From CAZKXX01 sp964556705 (lineage in GTDB: Bacteria; Acidobacteriota; Terriglobia; UBA7540), in the NCBI GenBank assembly GCA_964556705.1, contig CAZKXX010000002.1, positions 1 through 64,000 of the forward strand: a stretch of DNA of 64,000 nt. The letters are read 5' to 3'. The first letter of the stretch is position 1; every line of letters starts with the position of its first letter. The translations under genes were made by a program, and so were the position numbers. Positions 51,135 through 60,435 of this stretch are shown piece after piece. The notes below the pieces were generated by a model. It did not search any database. It was not told the DNA's origin and worked only from the letters and a program-made list of their open reading frames with translations.

Positions 51135-51202
51135 GCGCGTGGGCGTTGCGGGCGAGTCCTGCCGTCTATGGTTTGGGCGGAGCGACCCAGGGCAACCCCG
51201 CC

Positions 51203-51211
51203 ATTATAGCA
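51203..51211 (-). promoter_or_regulatory. Extended -10 promoter for glmS
   Basis: On the minus strand this reads TGC TATAAT, about 70 bases before the glmS ATG. It is identical to the element before the HAD gene. Confidence 0.6.
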
Positions 51212-51290
51212 GAGCCGCGCGCGTCTCTGGCGACGCGTCGCGGCATGCGCCCGGATGTCGGCCGAAGCGCCTTACAGCGAGCAGGCTCCA

Positions 51291-51299
51291 TGTTATGAT
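51291..51299 (+). promoter_or_regulatory. Extended -10 promoter for pyrE
   Basis: TGT TATGAT (51291-51299) lies 26 bases before the pyrE ATG and, with the glmS element on the other strand, forms a divergent promoter region. Confidence 0.5.
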
Positions 51300-51325
51300 G
51301 GCCCTCGGCGGCCTGCGACGCGACC

Positions 51326-51934
51326 ATGAACTCTCGAGACCAGCTTCGGGCATTGCTGCGGCGCAAGTCCCTCTTTCGAGGCAAATTCACTCTCTCCTCC
51401 GGCCAGAGCAGCGATTACTACCTGGACTGCCGGCTGACGACGCTCGATCCGGAAGGAGCCGTCCTCACCGCGCACACCATCCTTGAACTCCTCGCAGAGC
51501 ACGGCATCGAAGCGGAGGCGATTGGCGGCCCGACGATTGGTGCGGATCCCATCGTTACAGCCGTCGCTGCCATCAGCTTTCTCGAAGGGAAACCCCTTCC
51601 GGCGTTTCTGGTGAGGAAAGAGCAAAAGGGGCACGGACGGCAGAAACGAATCGAAGGATTCGAACCCCGCAAGGGGATGAAGGTCGTGATCGTGGACGAC
51701 GTCTGCACCAGCGGCGGTTCGACGCTCGACGCGCTCGCCGCCGCCGAAGAGGCGGGCCTCAACGTGGTCGCCGTCTTGAGCCTCGTGGATCGCGAAGAAG
51801 GCGGCTCGGCCAAGATCAAAGAAAAGTATCCCTACCACGCCGTGTTCACAGCCAGAGAGCTTCTCCAGGACAAAGGGACCGTTGGATCCGCCTCGGAACG
51901 AACCGAAGAGACGTCGCTCCGCCGGCCAACCTGA
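51326..51934 (+). CDS. pyrE: Orotate phosphoribosyltransferase
   Basis: A 202-aa enzyme of UMP synthesis that joins orotate to PRPP. FTLSSGQSSDYYLDCR is the N-terminal signature and VVIVDDVCTSGGSTLDA the PRPP loop. VRKEQKGHGRQKRIEG covers the flexible catalytic loop with Lys and Arg. Start ATG 51326. No other pyrimidine gene is adjacent. The last ~15 residues are a polar tail not typical of the family. Confidence 0.95.
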   Translation: MNSRDQLRALLRRKSLFRGKFTLSSGQSSDYYLDCRLTTLDPEGAVLTAHTILELLAEHGIEAEAIGGPTIGADPIVTAVAAISFLEGKPLPAFLVRKEQKGHGRQKRIEGFEPRKGMKVVIVDDVCTSGGSTLDALAAAEEAGLNVVAVLSLVDREEGGSAKIKEKYPYHAVFTARELLQDKGTVGSASERTEETSLRRPT

Positions 51935-52004
51935 CCGCGAAGATCCCCCCACCAGCGAAGACTTTCCCATGCTCCATTTCGGCCAGCGCTCCGGACGGGT
52001 GTGC

Positions 52005-53228
52005 CTAAGTCCGGTACGACGCGTTGATGGTGATGTAGTCGTGGGTGAAGTCGCAGGTCCAGAAGCGCGCCGAATAGGGGCCCTGGTGAAGGTCGAGGCG
52101 GAGGGTGAGTTCCGCGCGGTCGAACTCCCGCTTCGCCGCCGCCTCGTCGAAGCCGGCGTCGAGCCCGCGCCGGCAGAGATAGAAATCGTTCACACGGATG
52201 TCCGCCTTGCCGGGGTCGAAGCGCGCGCCGGAATAGCCTGCGGCGCAGAGGATGCGGCCCCAGTTCGGGTCGCTGCCGGCGATGGCGGTCTTGACGAGCG
52301 GCGAGTTGGCCACCGCGCGCGCGATGCGTTCGGCGTCGGAGGGGCGCCGCGCGCCGTGCACCTCCACCGTCACCAGCTTCTTGGCGCCTTCGCCGTCTTT
52401 GGCAATCATCCGCGCCAAGGTCTGGCACAGGTCGGTCAGGCCGGCCAGGAACCAGGCGCGGGTTTCGTTGCCCGGGCGGACGGCGATCTCGCTCGCGCCG
52501 CTCGCCAGCATCGCCACCGTATCATTCGTCGAGGTGTCGCCGTCCACGGTGACGCGATTGAAGGAGACTTCGACGGCCGAGCCGAGCATCGTCTGGAGCA
52601 TGCGCGGGCCGACGAGCGCGTCCGTGGTCAGGAACGCCAGCATCGTGGCCATGCGCGGTTGGATCATCCCCGCGCCTTTCGCGATGCCGGCGAGGTGCAC
52701 GGGGATTCCGCGGAGTTGCGAACGCAGGACGCAGACCTTCGGAAACGTGTCCGTGGTCATGATGGCGCGGCTGACTTCGGCCGCGCCTTCGGCGGAAAGT
52801 TTTGCGGCGAGCGCGGGAATCTGGCCGACGATCAGCTCAGGTTTGAGCGGAACGCCGATGACGCCCGTGGAGGCGACGAGGACCTGTTCTGGGGCGACGT
52901 CGAGCTGGCGCGCCACGGTACGCGCGGCGCTTTCGGCGGTGCGCAGGCCCCCGGCTCCCGTGCAGGCGTTGGCATTGCCGGAGTTCACCAGGACGGCCCG
53001 GAGGCGGCCGCGGCTGGCGGCGAGGTGGCGCCGCGAGACCAGCACGGGCGCGGCGGCTGCCAGGTTGGTGGTGAAGAGCGCGGCGCCGGAGGTCTCCGCG
53101 CCGTCGGAGACGATCAGCGCCAGGTCGAGCGCCCCCGCGGCTTTCTTGATGCCCGCAGCCAGCGCGGCGGCGCGGAAGCCGCCGGGTGTGGCCAGGTGAC
53201 CGGAAATCGTTTCCCACTTCGCCATCAT
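52005..53228 (-). CDS. argJ: Bifunctional ornithine acetyltransferase/N-acetylglutamate synthase
   Basis: A 407-aa enzyme of arginine synthesis. It moves the acetyl group from N-acetylornithine to glutamate. VNSGNANACTGAGG and KGAGMIQPRMATMLAFLTTDA are the family signatures; the precursor self-cleaves before Thr in ATML, giving two subunits. C-terminal TCDFTHDYITINASYRT is complete. AAAGG lies before ATG. The 3' end converges with pyrE. No other arg genes are here. Confidence 0.96.
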   Translation of the reverse strand: MMAKWETISGHLATPGGFRAAALAAGIKKAAGALDLALIVSDGAETSGAALFTTNLAAAAPVLVSRRHLAASRGRLRAVLVNSGNANACTGAGGLRTAESAARTVARQLDVAPEQVLVASTGVIGVPLKPELIVGQIPALAAKLSAEGAAEVSRAIMTTDTFPKVCVLRSQLRGIPVHLAGIAKGAGMIQPRMATMLAFLTTDALVGPRMLQTMLGSAVEVSFNRVTVDGDTSTNDTVAMLASGASEIAVRPGNETRAWFLAGLTDLCQTLARMIAKDGEGAKKLVTVEVHGARRPSDAERIARAVANSPLVKTAIAGSDPNWGRILCAAGYSGARFDPGKADIRVNDFYLCRRGLDAGFDEAAAKREFDRAELTLRLDLHQGPYSARFWTCDFTHDYITINASYRT

Positions 53229-53388
53229 TAGCCTTTGAGGGTCGCTCGTCGTCAGACGCGGAGAGCGGCGAGGAGGCTGAGGGTCAGAGGGTGGGACTCA
53301 AGACCTCGAAGCTGAGAGATCCTGCCGAAGGGCCCTCCTGCCGCCAATCTCCACTCTCAACTCTGAACTCTCAAACGGACCCGCTCCC

Positions 53389-54021
53389 TTACCGCCGTCT
53401 CGGCGCGGGTCGCGTCAGTTCGATGACGGGCTGCTCTGCCGCCGGCGGCTCCGGCCCGGCCACTTTGAGCGAATCGAAGCTCCTTTCGCAGGCCTCCATG
53501 TAGATCGCCTCGTCGGCGCCGCCCGGCGTGCACTCGACTTCCACGATGCGCTCCGGCGAAATCACGCGCCCCGTCATGTGCATGGCGCGGCCTTTCCACT
53601 GCCAGATGACCACCGCTTCACGCCCGTTCACGCTTCGCCGCTCGAAGCGGTATCGCAGGAGATTCTCGTAGGTCCCCGCCACCTGCCACTTGGCGAGGGT
53701 GTGCGGATCGAAATTGTGCGTCTGCTCGGGATTGGGAAGGATCGTCAGCTTGAGCGAGGGAGGTGTGCCCCAGAACTTGCGGCCCGTAAAGCGGACGCCG
53801 CCGGGCGCGTCCTCGACCTTGGCGTGCAGCCCGGAGGAAACTTCGATCTCGACTCCCAGCGCCTGGTTCGCGTAGGGCACGGGCTTCAGCGCTTCGTCAA
53901 TCTTCTGCTGGCGGTATTGCGGATAGCGCTTGACGAGGAGGTATTCTCCGCCGACGAGGGCGCCGCCGCCGAGAATGATGACCAGAGCGACGACGGTTTG
54001 CGTTGAAATCTGACGTTTCAT
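53389..54021 (-). CDS. Anchored secreted protein of unknown function
   Basis: A 210-aa protein with one N-terminal hydrophobic helix (TVVALVIILGGGALVGGEYLLV) and a soluble part rich in beta strands (KLTILPNPEQTHNFDPHTLAKWQV, VEVECTPGGADEAIYMEACERSFDSLKV). The late part resembles domains that appear in bacterial proteins which monitor error-prone secretion, but no family is assigned. TAAGAT at 54031-54036 ends nine bases before ATG, again near-leaderless. Confidence 0.65.
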   Translation of the reverse strand: MKRQISTQTVVALVIILGGGALVGGEYLLVKRYPQYRQQKIDEALKPVPYANQALGVEIEVSSGLHAKVEDAPGGVRFTGRKFWGTPPSLKLTILPNPEQTHNFDPHTLAKWQVAGTYENLLRYRFERRSVNGREAVVIWQWKGRAMHMTGRVISPERIVEVECTPGGADEAIYMEACERSFDSLKVAGPEPPAAEQPVIELTRPAPRRR

Positions 54022-54091
54022 CGAAAAACCATCTTAACCTTTTCGGCGCAGGGGGCGCAATGCTCGCTCCGGCGGCGGCGAAGGCGTTTTG

Positions 54092-54631
54092 CTAGAACGA
54101 CGGCGTGGGGATGTTGCCCCAGCGGACGTGCGGTGGCGGCTTCTCAACGCTCTCGACGAGCTTCTCGGCCAGGTTGACGCGCGCCACGAGGAGCGCTTCC
54201 TTTCCGTGGGCCGAGCGGAGAATCTCCGTGCCCCTCGCCTCCGGCCAGTGTGTGCGCGCCAGAGTGAACAGCACCTTGCAGCGCGCGCGGTCGAAATCAG
54301 CGGGCGTCCGGTGCCCTCCGCGCTGGAGTTGGTCTTCGAGCGGCAGGTCGGAGATGTGCCAATCCTCGGGAAGGACGTAAACGATGTGCGGGCGCACCGT
54401 GCCGAGGAGCGCTTTCCGCACGCGTTCGTGGCGCGCGGCGAGTTCGAATGCGGCGCGCAGTTCCCCTTCGGCCAGCCGCGCAGGGGAGACGACGATGGTC
54501 TCCTGGCCAGCCCGCGTTGAAACGTTTCTCAGAGCGAAGTCGCGCGCTTCGAAGGCGAGCAGAACTTCGAAGACGATGGCCACGTAAAAGAGCCACGCGG
54601 CGGGGCGGATCACGCTCCTGAGGATGGGCAT
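54092..54631 (-). CDS. Single-span membrane protein of unknown function
   Basis: A 179-aa protein from ATG 54629-54631; a TTG 24 bases upstream is the alternative. A hydrophobic helix at about residues 8-28 (AAWLFYVAIVFEVLLAFEA) precedes a soluble alpha/beta domain (VRKALLGTVRPHIVYVLPEDW, ARCKVLFTLARTHWPEARG). No motif is recognised. No clear ribosome binding site. Confidence 0.55.
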   Translation of the reverse strand: MPILRSVIRPAAWLFYVAIVFEVLLAFEARDFALRNVSTRAGQETIVVSPARLAEGELRAAFELAARHERVRKALLGTVRPHIVYVLPEDWHISDLPLEDQLQRGGHRTPADFDRARCKVLFTLARTHWPEARGTEILRSAHGKEALLVARVNLAEKLVESVEKPPPHVRWGNIPTPSF

Positions 54632-54685
54632 CGTGGGAACCAATCGCCGGACCAACGGGCGGTGCTTCCCTGCCGTTCGCGGCGC

Positions 54686-55153
54686 TCAGCCGAGCCGCAG
54701 CTCGAAGTAGAGCGCGCCAGCCACGGGGTGCTCGCGGTAGGCGACAATGGGACGAAAACCGAGCGAACGGTAAAGTTCGATGGCGCGCTTCATCATGGGC
54801 AGCGTGTCGAGCCGCATGCACTCGTAGCCCGCCTCGCGCGCGTCCTCGATCAGTTTGAGCACCAGGCGGCGGCCCAGCCCCCGGCCGCGATAGAGCGGGC
54901 GCACGTAAAGCCGCTTGATTTCACAGACCCCGTCGCCAAACTTCCGCAACGCGACGCAGCCTGCGGGCCTGACGTCATCGAGCGCCAGGTAGAGCCGCCC
55001 GTCCGGCGGCGCGTATTCTCCCGGCAGCCCGGCCAGTTCCTCCTCGAAGCTCTGGAAGCAGAGCGGAACGCCGATGGAGGTCTCGTACTCGCGGAAAAGT
55101 ACACGCACGGCGGGAACGAACTCGGCGGTGTGGGCGGAAACAATTTCGAGCAT
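54686..55153 (-). CDS. GNAT-family acetyltransferase
   Basis: A 155-aa GCN5-related N-acetyltransferase. IKRLYVRPLYRGRGLGRRLVLKLI is the acetyl-CoA binding block (R/Q-x-x-G-x-G/A) and RAIELYRSLGFRPIVAY the C-terminal block. The acceptor is unknown. It follows selD on the same strand by 19 bases and could be cotranscribed. Confidence 0.9.
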   Translation of the reverse strand: MLEIVSAHTAEFVPAVRVLFREYETSIGVPLCFQSFEEELAGLPGEYAPPDGRLYLALDDVRPAGCVALRKFGDGVCEIKRLYVRPLYRGRGLGRRLVLKLIEDAREAGYECMRLDTLPMMKRAIELYRSLGFRPIVAYREHPVAGALYFELRLG

Positions 55154-55172
55154 GCGAGACGGGTGCCCCGGT

Positions 55173-56216
55173 TCAACGCACGAGGATCAGCGGCTTGGTT
55201 TTGCCGACGACTTCGCCGACGAGGCGCGCGGGAATGTCGCGTCCGGTGAGCGCGCGGACCAGTTCTTCGGCGGCCGCGGCTTCCACCGCGAGCAGCAGCC
55301 CGCCGGAGGTCTGCGGGTCGTAGAGCAGGTTGCGGACTTCCGGCGCCACGACGTTTGCGAATTCCACGCAGCCTTCAAGAAATTCCATGTTCCGTTTGAG
55401 GCCACCGGGGAGATGACCGGCGCGCGAATAGTCGAGCGCTTCGGGCAGAAACTCGACCGCGCTTGATTCAAGAACCAGACTGACGTTGCTGCCGACGGCG
55501 ATTTCGCGGGCGTGTCCGAGAAGGCCGAAGCCGGTGACGTCGGTCGCGCCGTGGACGGGAAATTCGAGCGCAATTTCGCTCGCCGCGCGGTTGAGCGAGA
55601 TCATGGACGCGACCGCGGCGGCGAGGGCGGCTTCGCTCGCCGCGCCTTTCTTGAGCGCCGTCGAGATGATGCCCGTGCCGATGCGTTTGGTCAGCACGAG
55701 GCGGTCGCCGGCGCGCGCCGTCGAGTTCGCCAGGATGCGCGAGGGGTTGATGAGTCCCGTCACCGCGTAGCCGAATTTGATCTCGTCGTCGCCGATGGAG
55801 TGTCCGCCCACCACCGCGCAGCCCGCCTCCGCCATCTTCGCGTGCCCGCCCTGCACGATGCGCTCGAGGACGCTGACATCGCCGCCCGAATTGGGGAAGC
55901 CGACAATCGAGAGCGCCGAAATCGGCCGCCCGCCCATCGCGTAAACGTCGGAAAGCGAATTGGCCGCCGCAATCTGGCCGAACGTGTAGGGGTCGTCCAC
56001 GATGGGCGTGAAGAAGTCCACGGTTTGGACGAGCGCCAGGTCGTCGGCGAGACGATACACCCCCGCGTCATCGGCGGTGTCGAAGCCGATCAGGACGTTC
56101 GGGTCGGATTGTTTAGGCAGCTTGCTGAGCACCGAGTCCAAAATCCTTGGACTCAACTTGGCCGCTCAACCCGCCGCTTTGACCATCGCGGTCAGCCGCG
56201 CCCTCTCGTCGGACAT
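55173..56216 (-). CDS. selD: Selenide, water dikinase with in-frame UGA-encoded selenocysteine
   Basis: The real gene starts at ATG 56214-56216 and reads through TGA at codon 17 (56166-56168), giving 347 residues, the length of E. coli SelD. The product begins MSDERARLTAMVKAAG, then U, then AAKLSPRILDSV; the UGA falls exactly on the catalytic Cys/Sec position (AGCGCKISPKVL in E. coli), and the catalytic Lys follows. Without readthrough the frame would begin at TTG 56156 and lack the active site. Downstream motifs (NSLSDVYAMGG, GGHSI, DVTGFGLLGH, DPQTSGGLL) are intact. SelD makes selenophosphate from selenide and ATP for selenocysteine and selenouridine. selA, selB and tRNA-Sec are not in the window. 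Confidence 0.93.
56134..56154 (-). promoter_or_regulatory. SECIS-like hairpin of selD
   Basis: On the minus strand, GAGTCCAA (56154-56147) pairs perfectly with TTGGACTC (56141-56134) around the loop GGATT. It begins 11 bases after the UGA, inside the distance range of bacterial SECIS elements, and its loop has the guanine pair expected for SelB contact. The coding requirement is also met, as the hairpin lies in codons 22-28. Confidence 0.8.
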
Positions 56217-56225
56217 AACCTCCCC

Positions 56226-56231
56226 ATTATA
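56226..56231 (-). promoter_or_regulatory. -10 element for selD
   Basis: On the minus strand this is TATAAT, nine bases before the selD ATG. Transcription would start only a few bases from the ATG, so the GGGGAGG between them may be partly or wholly outside the mRNA. Confidence 0.5.
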
Positions 56232-56332
56232 AGGCCCTCGACGCATTCGCCCCAAATGCCCAGGGCTGCCTTGTTGATGACGTGCCTTTATGCTAATCTT
56301 CGCCGCGGCGCCCCTTCGGAATGGAGCGCAGC

Positions 56333-59119
56333 ATGAACGCCGTTCGGCTTATCCTCGTGGTCGTCCTGGTCTCGGGCGCGTCTTCGACGGTTCGCGCCCA
56401 GACCGAATGCCAGCAACCTCTTTCCCTGCCGCGTCCCGCCGGTCCGAACATTTTCAGCGAACAGCAGGAGATGATTCTCGGCGACATCATCGCCGAGCAC
56501 GCCCAACGGGACTTCCGCGTGATCGAGGACGAGCTTGCGGACTATCTGGCCCGGGTGGGGCAGCGGATTCTCGACCAGCTCCCGCCCACCGGGATCCGCT
56601 TTCGGTTTTTCCTCATCGACTTGCCGAGGCCGGACGCACTGTCGGCGCTCGGAGGGAGGATTTACGTCACCCGCAAGATGATTGCTTTTGTTCGCAGCGA
56701 AGACGAACTGGCGGGCGTCCTCGCGCACGAAATTGCCCACTCGGTCGGGCGCGACTCGGCGGTGAGCGCCACCCGGTTATTCGAGAAGCAGCTTGGCGTC
56801 AAAGAAGTGGGGGATCGGAACGACCTCCTCGAGAAATACAACCGGCTCGTGGACCAGTTCATCGGTCAGCGCCAGCGTCGCCGGGTCGAACCGAGAGACG
56901 GATTGGACGAGCAGGTCGCGGCCGACCGCCTCGCCATCCAAGCTGCGGCGCGCGCCGGCTACAACCCCGCCGCCTACGCCGAACTGATGGACAGGCTGCT
57001 GCAAACCCAGGGCAAAACGGGAAACTGGTTCACCGATTTGTTCGGAAGCACGCGGCCGGAATCGCGGCGTCTTCGCGAAACCTTGAGGGCGCTATCCGGC
57101 ACCTTGATCGCCTGCGCCGGGTCTCCGGTGAATTCCGGCAGCGCCGAATTCAATGCCTGGCGCGAAAGCGTCATCACCTATTCGGGTCTTGGACGAAAAG
57201 AAGAATTGCCCGAGGTCGCCGCGCGCCGCGAGCTCAACCCTCCGCTGCGGAGCACTGTCCATCACCTGCGCTTCAGCCCGGATGGAAAGTATCTCCTGGC
57301 GCAGGATGAGACCAGCATCTACGTGCTCTCCCGCGAGCCGTTTGATTTCCTGTTCCGAATTGATGCCGAAGACGCGCGTGCCGCGGACTTCAGTCCGGAT
57401 TCGAAGGCTGTCGTATTCCACACCTCGAGCCTCCGTGTGGAGTCTTGGGACGTGGAGCAGGAGAGCCAGACTTCAGTCCGCGAGCTGGTCGTTACGGACG
57501 GCTGCCTCCAAACCGAACTTTGTCCCGGAGGACAAGCGCTAGCCTGCCTGACGAGGAAGGGAGACCTGCTCTTTGTGGACGTTGCTTCCGCGTTGCCGAC
57601 ACTTCTCGAGAAGTCATTCTTCACTTTTCCTGCGGGAATCTGGCTGTGGGTGTGGCTGCTGCAGTTTCCGGCGCAGGAAGGAATTCCAGACTTCATCAAT
57701 ATGCGTTTTTCGCCCGACGGACGCTACTTCGTCGCGCAAGGGACGCAGAAGACCGTAGCGCTGGAGGTGGATGGCTTGCGGCGCCTTGACGTTCCGGGTT
57801 CAGTCAAACGCCTGCTGCCGCTCAATTTCGCATTTGTGCGTTCCGACCAACTGGCGGGCGTGGACGCCAATGACTACAAGAAATCCGCTCTGGTCCGCTT
57901 CCCGTCCGGAGAGTTAATTTCGCGCCTTCCCTTGGGGCGGCAGCGCCTGGCCGCGACGCGCAACGAGAAGTACCTGCTTCTGCGCCCTGTTCAGAAACAC
58001 GCCGTCGGAGCGCTGAACCTGGAGACGCACAAAGCCCTTGTTCCTGGAAAGAGCCAGGCGCTCGACGTTTTTGGCGAGTGGTTCGTGAAAGAAGACTTTT
58101 TCGGAAATCTGGGGATTTACGCCCTCGCGAGTTACGAAAAGCCTGTGGCTACGCTGGACCTGCCTTTCAGCCGCCTGGGGCGCCCGCGCGTGTTTGCGAT
58201 TTCACGCGACCTCCAATGGTTTGCGCTCTCCGACCGTCACCGGGGCGCCGTGTGGAATCTTGCGAACGGCACGCAGGCCTATGCCGGCCGCGCCTTCCGC
58301 GGCGCGCACTTCACCCCGGACGGAATCCTGTGGGCTGACTTTCCAAAGTTTGAGGAAATGAAGCGCTCTATTCTAGGCATTCACCTGAAGAGTGATCTCG
58401 TCTACCAGGGATACGAGATCGAGGAGAAACCCGGCGAGCAGCACGGCCGCTTTGTGACCGTACTCCGAACGACCGACGAAAAGGGGAGACCGACTGAAGA
58501 TGCAAACTTCGAAGTCCGGGACTTCCGAACGGGAATGTTGAAATGGGTGGCGAGATTTGGCAAAGGAGCGCCCCGCCTTTTTCCCGACCCAGTCGAGGAA
58601 ATGCTGGTGCTCTTCTGGGACGCTTCGGACGGCTCCACGAAGGAGCGTTTCAGGGAAGAGCCCGCGATCCGCACTCGACTGGCGGCGCTCAAAGATACGC
58701 CGGTTTGCCTGGTTGAGTCTTTGTCACTGGAAAACGGCGAGCGTCGCGCGTTGACCGTGGTGGCCGAAATTGACGGCAAGACGGTGCGGGACGTTGCCGC
58801 CGCGGCGGACACGCTCGTCTTGGAAGACGCGACGGGCCGAGTCCACCTGTTCTCCGTCGCCCACGGAGACTTGCGCGGCCGGGTGTTCGGCCGACGTCCC
58901 GTGCTCGCTCCTTCCGGGGCCTGGCTTGCCGTGGACGAAGGCGAAGGCGTTCTGGGTCTTTACGACGCCCGCTCGGCCCAGAAACGAGAACGCCTGGTCT
59001 TCTCTCATCCGGTCGCGGCCGCGCGGTTCTCCCAGGATGGCACCCGGCTTGTCGTCCTCACGGCCGACCAGACCCTCTTCATCATCGACTTGATGTCCCA
59101 GAACTCCCCGGCTTCCTGA
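56333..59119 (+). CDS. Secreted M48 metalloprotease fused to a WD40-like propeller
   Basis: A 928-aa protein with a signal peptide (AVRLILVVVLVSGASSTVRA). Residues ~30-290 are an M48 peptidase: ELAGVLAHEIAHSVG gives HExxH at 132-136, and E193 in DEQVAADRLA is the third zinc ligand. From about residue 310 on come repeated strands such as LRFSPDGKYLLAQDE, RFSPDGRYFVAQG and ARFSQDGTRLVVL, typical of WD40/TolB-like propellers. M48 proteins such as BepA act in outer-membrane quality control; here the propeller may present substrates (inference). ATG 56333 has GGAG seven bases upstream; ATG 56321 is the alternative. Confidence 0.85.
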   Translation: MNAVRLILVVVLVSGASSTVRAQTECQQPLSLPRPAGPNIFSEQQEMILGDIIAEHAQRDFRVIEDELADYLARVGQRILDQLPPTGIRFRFFLIDLPRPDALSALGGRIYVTRKMIAFVRSEDELAGVLAHEIAHSVGRDSAVSATRLFEKQLGVKEVGDRNDLLEKYNRLVDQFIGQRQRRRVEPRDGLDEQVAADRLAIQAAARAGYNPAAYAELMDRLLQTQGKTGNWFTDLFGSTRPESRRLRETLRALSGTLIACAGSPVNSGSAEFNAWRESVITYSGLGRKEELPEVAARRELNPPLRSTVHHLRFSPDGKYLLAQDETSIYVLSREPFDFLFRIDAEDARAADFSPDSKAVVFHTSSLRVESWDVEQESQTSVRELVVTDGCLQTELCPGGQALACLTRKGDLLFVDVASALPTLLEKSFFTFPAGIWLWVWLLQFPAQEGIPDFINMRFSPDGRYFVAQGTQKTVALEVDGLRRLDVPGSVKRLLPLNFAFVRSDQLAGVDANDYKKSALVRFPSGELISRLPLGRQRLAATRNEKYLLLRPVQKHAVGALNLETHKALVPGKSQALDVFGEWFVKEDFFGNLGIYALASYEKPVATLDLPFSRLGRPRVFAISRDLQWFALSDRHRGAVWNLANGTQAYAGRAFRGAHFTPDGILWADFPKFEEMKRSILGIHLKSDLVYQGYEIEEKPGEQHGRFVTVLRTTDEKGRPTEDANFEVRDFRTGMLKWVARFGKGAPRLFPDPVEEMLVLFWDASDGSTKERFREEPAIRTRLAALKDTPVCLVESLSLENGERRALTVVAEIDGKTVRDVAAAADTLVLEDATGRVHLFSVAHGDLRGRVFGRRPVLAPSGAWLAVDEGEGVLGLYDARSAQKRERLVFSHPVAAARFSQDGTRLVVLTADQTLFIIDLMSQNSPAS

Positions 59120-59206
59120 CGACTTCCCAGCGCCCAACGTCGCCTGCTTGGGCGCGATGGCGTATCATGGGGGCGCGGAGGCCAGACGCCTTCCAGGAGT
59201 CCTGCC

Positions 59207-60376
59207 ATGTTTCCCTTTCGCGGTGTTGATTTCATGGAAATTGATTCTCTCTTTTCGGACCAGGAAAAACTCGTGCGGCAGACCGTGCGCGAGTTCGTGG
59301 AGAAGGAAGTCATCCCGCACATCGAGGAGTGGAACCGCGCGGGCAAATTCCCGATGGAGCTGGTGCCGCAGATGGCCGAGCTGGGTTTTTACGGCGCGAA
59401 TTTGGACGGCTACGGCTGCGCGGGAATGTCAAACGTCGAATATGGGCTCATCATGCAGGAGCTCGAACGCGGCGATAGCGGCTTGCGCAGCTTCGTTTCC
59501 GTCCAGGGCGCGCTGGTGATGTATCCCATTCACGCTTTCGGCTCGGACGAGCAGAAAGAAAAATGGCTGCCGCTGCTCCAGCAGGGCAAGGCCATCGGAT
59601 GCTTCGGCCTGACCGAGCCCGACTTCGGCTCGAACCCGGCGGGCATGAGGGCGCGCGCCGTGAAAGACGGCAACGACTGGATTCTGAACGGCGAAAAGGC
59701 CTGGATCACTTCCGGAACGATTGCCGATGTGGCGCTCGTCTGGGCGCGCACCGGCGAGGGCGTGCGCGGATTTCTGGTCGAGAAGGGCACGCCCGGCTAT
59801 TCGGCGCAAGACATCAAAGGCAAATGGTCGCTGCGCGCGTCCGTCACGTCAAGTCTTTCGCTTCAGGACGTGCGCGTGCGCGCGGCAAATATGCTTCCCA
59901 AGGCGCAGGGGATGAAAGCGCCGCTCTCCTGCCTGACGCAAGCGCGCTACGGCATCGGTTGGGGAGCCATCGGCGCGGCGATGGCCTGCTACAACGAGTC
60001 GCTCGAATATGCGAAGGTGCGCAAGCAGTTTGACGACAAGCCCATCGCCTCACACCAGCTCGTCCAGGCCAAGTTCGCCGACATGATTACGGAAATCACC
60101 AAGGCGCAACTGCTGGCGATCCAGGTCGGCCGACTCAAGGACCAGGGCCGTGCCGATTTCGCGCACGTCTCGATGCTCAAGCGTAACAACGTCAAGATCG
60201 CGCTCGACGTGGCCCGCGCGGCGCGCGACATCCTGGGCGCCAACGGCGTTGCCGACGAGTACCCCATCTTCCGCCACATGTGCAACCTCGAGTCGGTGTT
60301 TACCTACGAGGGTACGCACAACATCCACACGCTCATCCTCGGCGAGCGTGTGACCGGGATTGCGGCCTACTCGTAG
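59207..60376 (+). CDS. Glutaryl-CoA-dehydrogenase-like acyl-CoA dehydrogenase
   Basis: A 389-aa flavoenzyme. FGLTEPDFGSNPAGM and WITSGTIADVALVWAR are FAD-binding segments. The catalytic Glu is E368 in TYEGTHNIH, and LRSFVSVQGALVMYPIHAFGS matches the substrate-Arg region of glutaryl-CoA dehydrogenase; both fit that subgroup better than straight-chain enzymes. It would oxidise (and possibly decarboxylate) glutaryl-CoA or a related acyl-CoA. AGGAG lies eight bases before ATG. Short copies of its 3' end recur downstream. Confidence 0.9.
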   Translation: MFPFRGVDFMEIDSLFSDQEKLVRQTVREFVEKEVIPHIEEWNRAGKFPMELVPQMAELGFYGANLDGYGCAGMSNVEYGLIMQELERGDSGLRSFVSVQGALVMYPIHAFGSDEQKEKWLPLLQQGKAIGCFGLTEPDFGSNPAGMRARAVKDGNDWILNGEKAWITSGTIADVALVWARTGEGVRGFLVEKGTPGYSAQDIKGKWSLRASVTSSLSLQDVRVRAANMLPKAQGMKAPLSCLTQARYGIGWGAIGAAMACYNESLEYAKVRKQFDDKPIASHQLVQAKFADMITEITKAQLLAIQVGRLKDQGRADFAHVSMLKRNNVKIALDVARAARDILGANGVADEYPIFRHMCNLESVFTYEGTHNIHTLILGERVTGIAAYS

Positions 60377-60435
60377 CTCGTAGCGCCGACCTCAGGCCGG
60401 CATGCCGGGGCTGCCAAGGTGGCGGCGCTGCAAGG

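Noticed and set aside
51135..51325. A glmS ribozyme upstream of glmS
   Set aside because: The 191 bases between glmS and pyrE contain two divergent promoters and no ribozyme-like conserved core.
55173..56156. selD starting at TTG 56156
   Set aside because: That start lacks the catalytic Cys/Sec and Lys; the readthrough frame from 56216 restores them.
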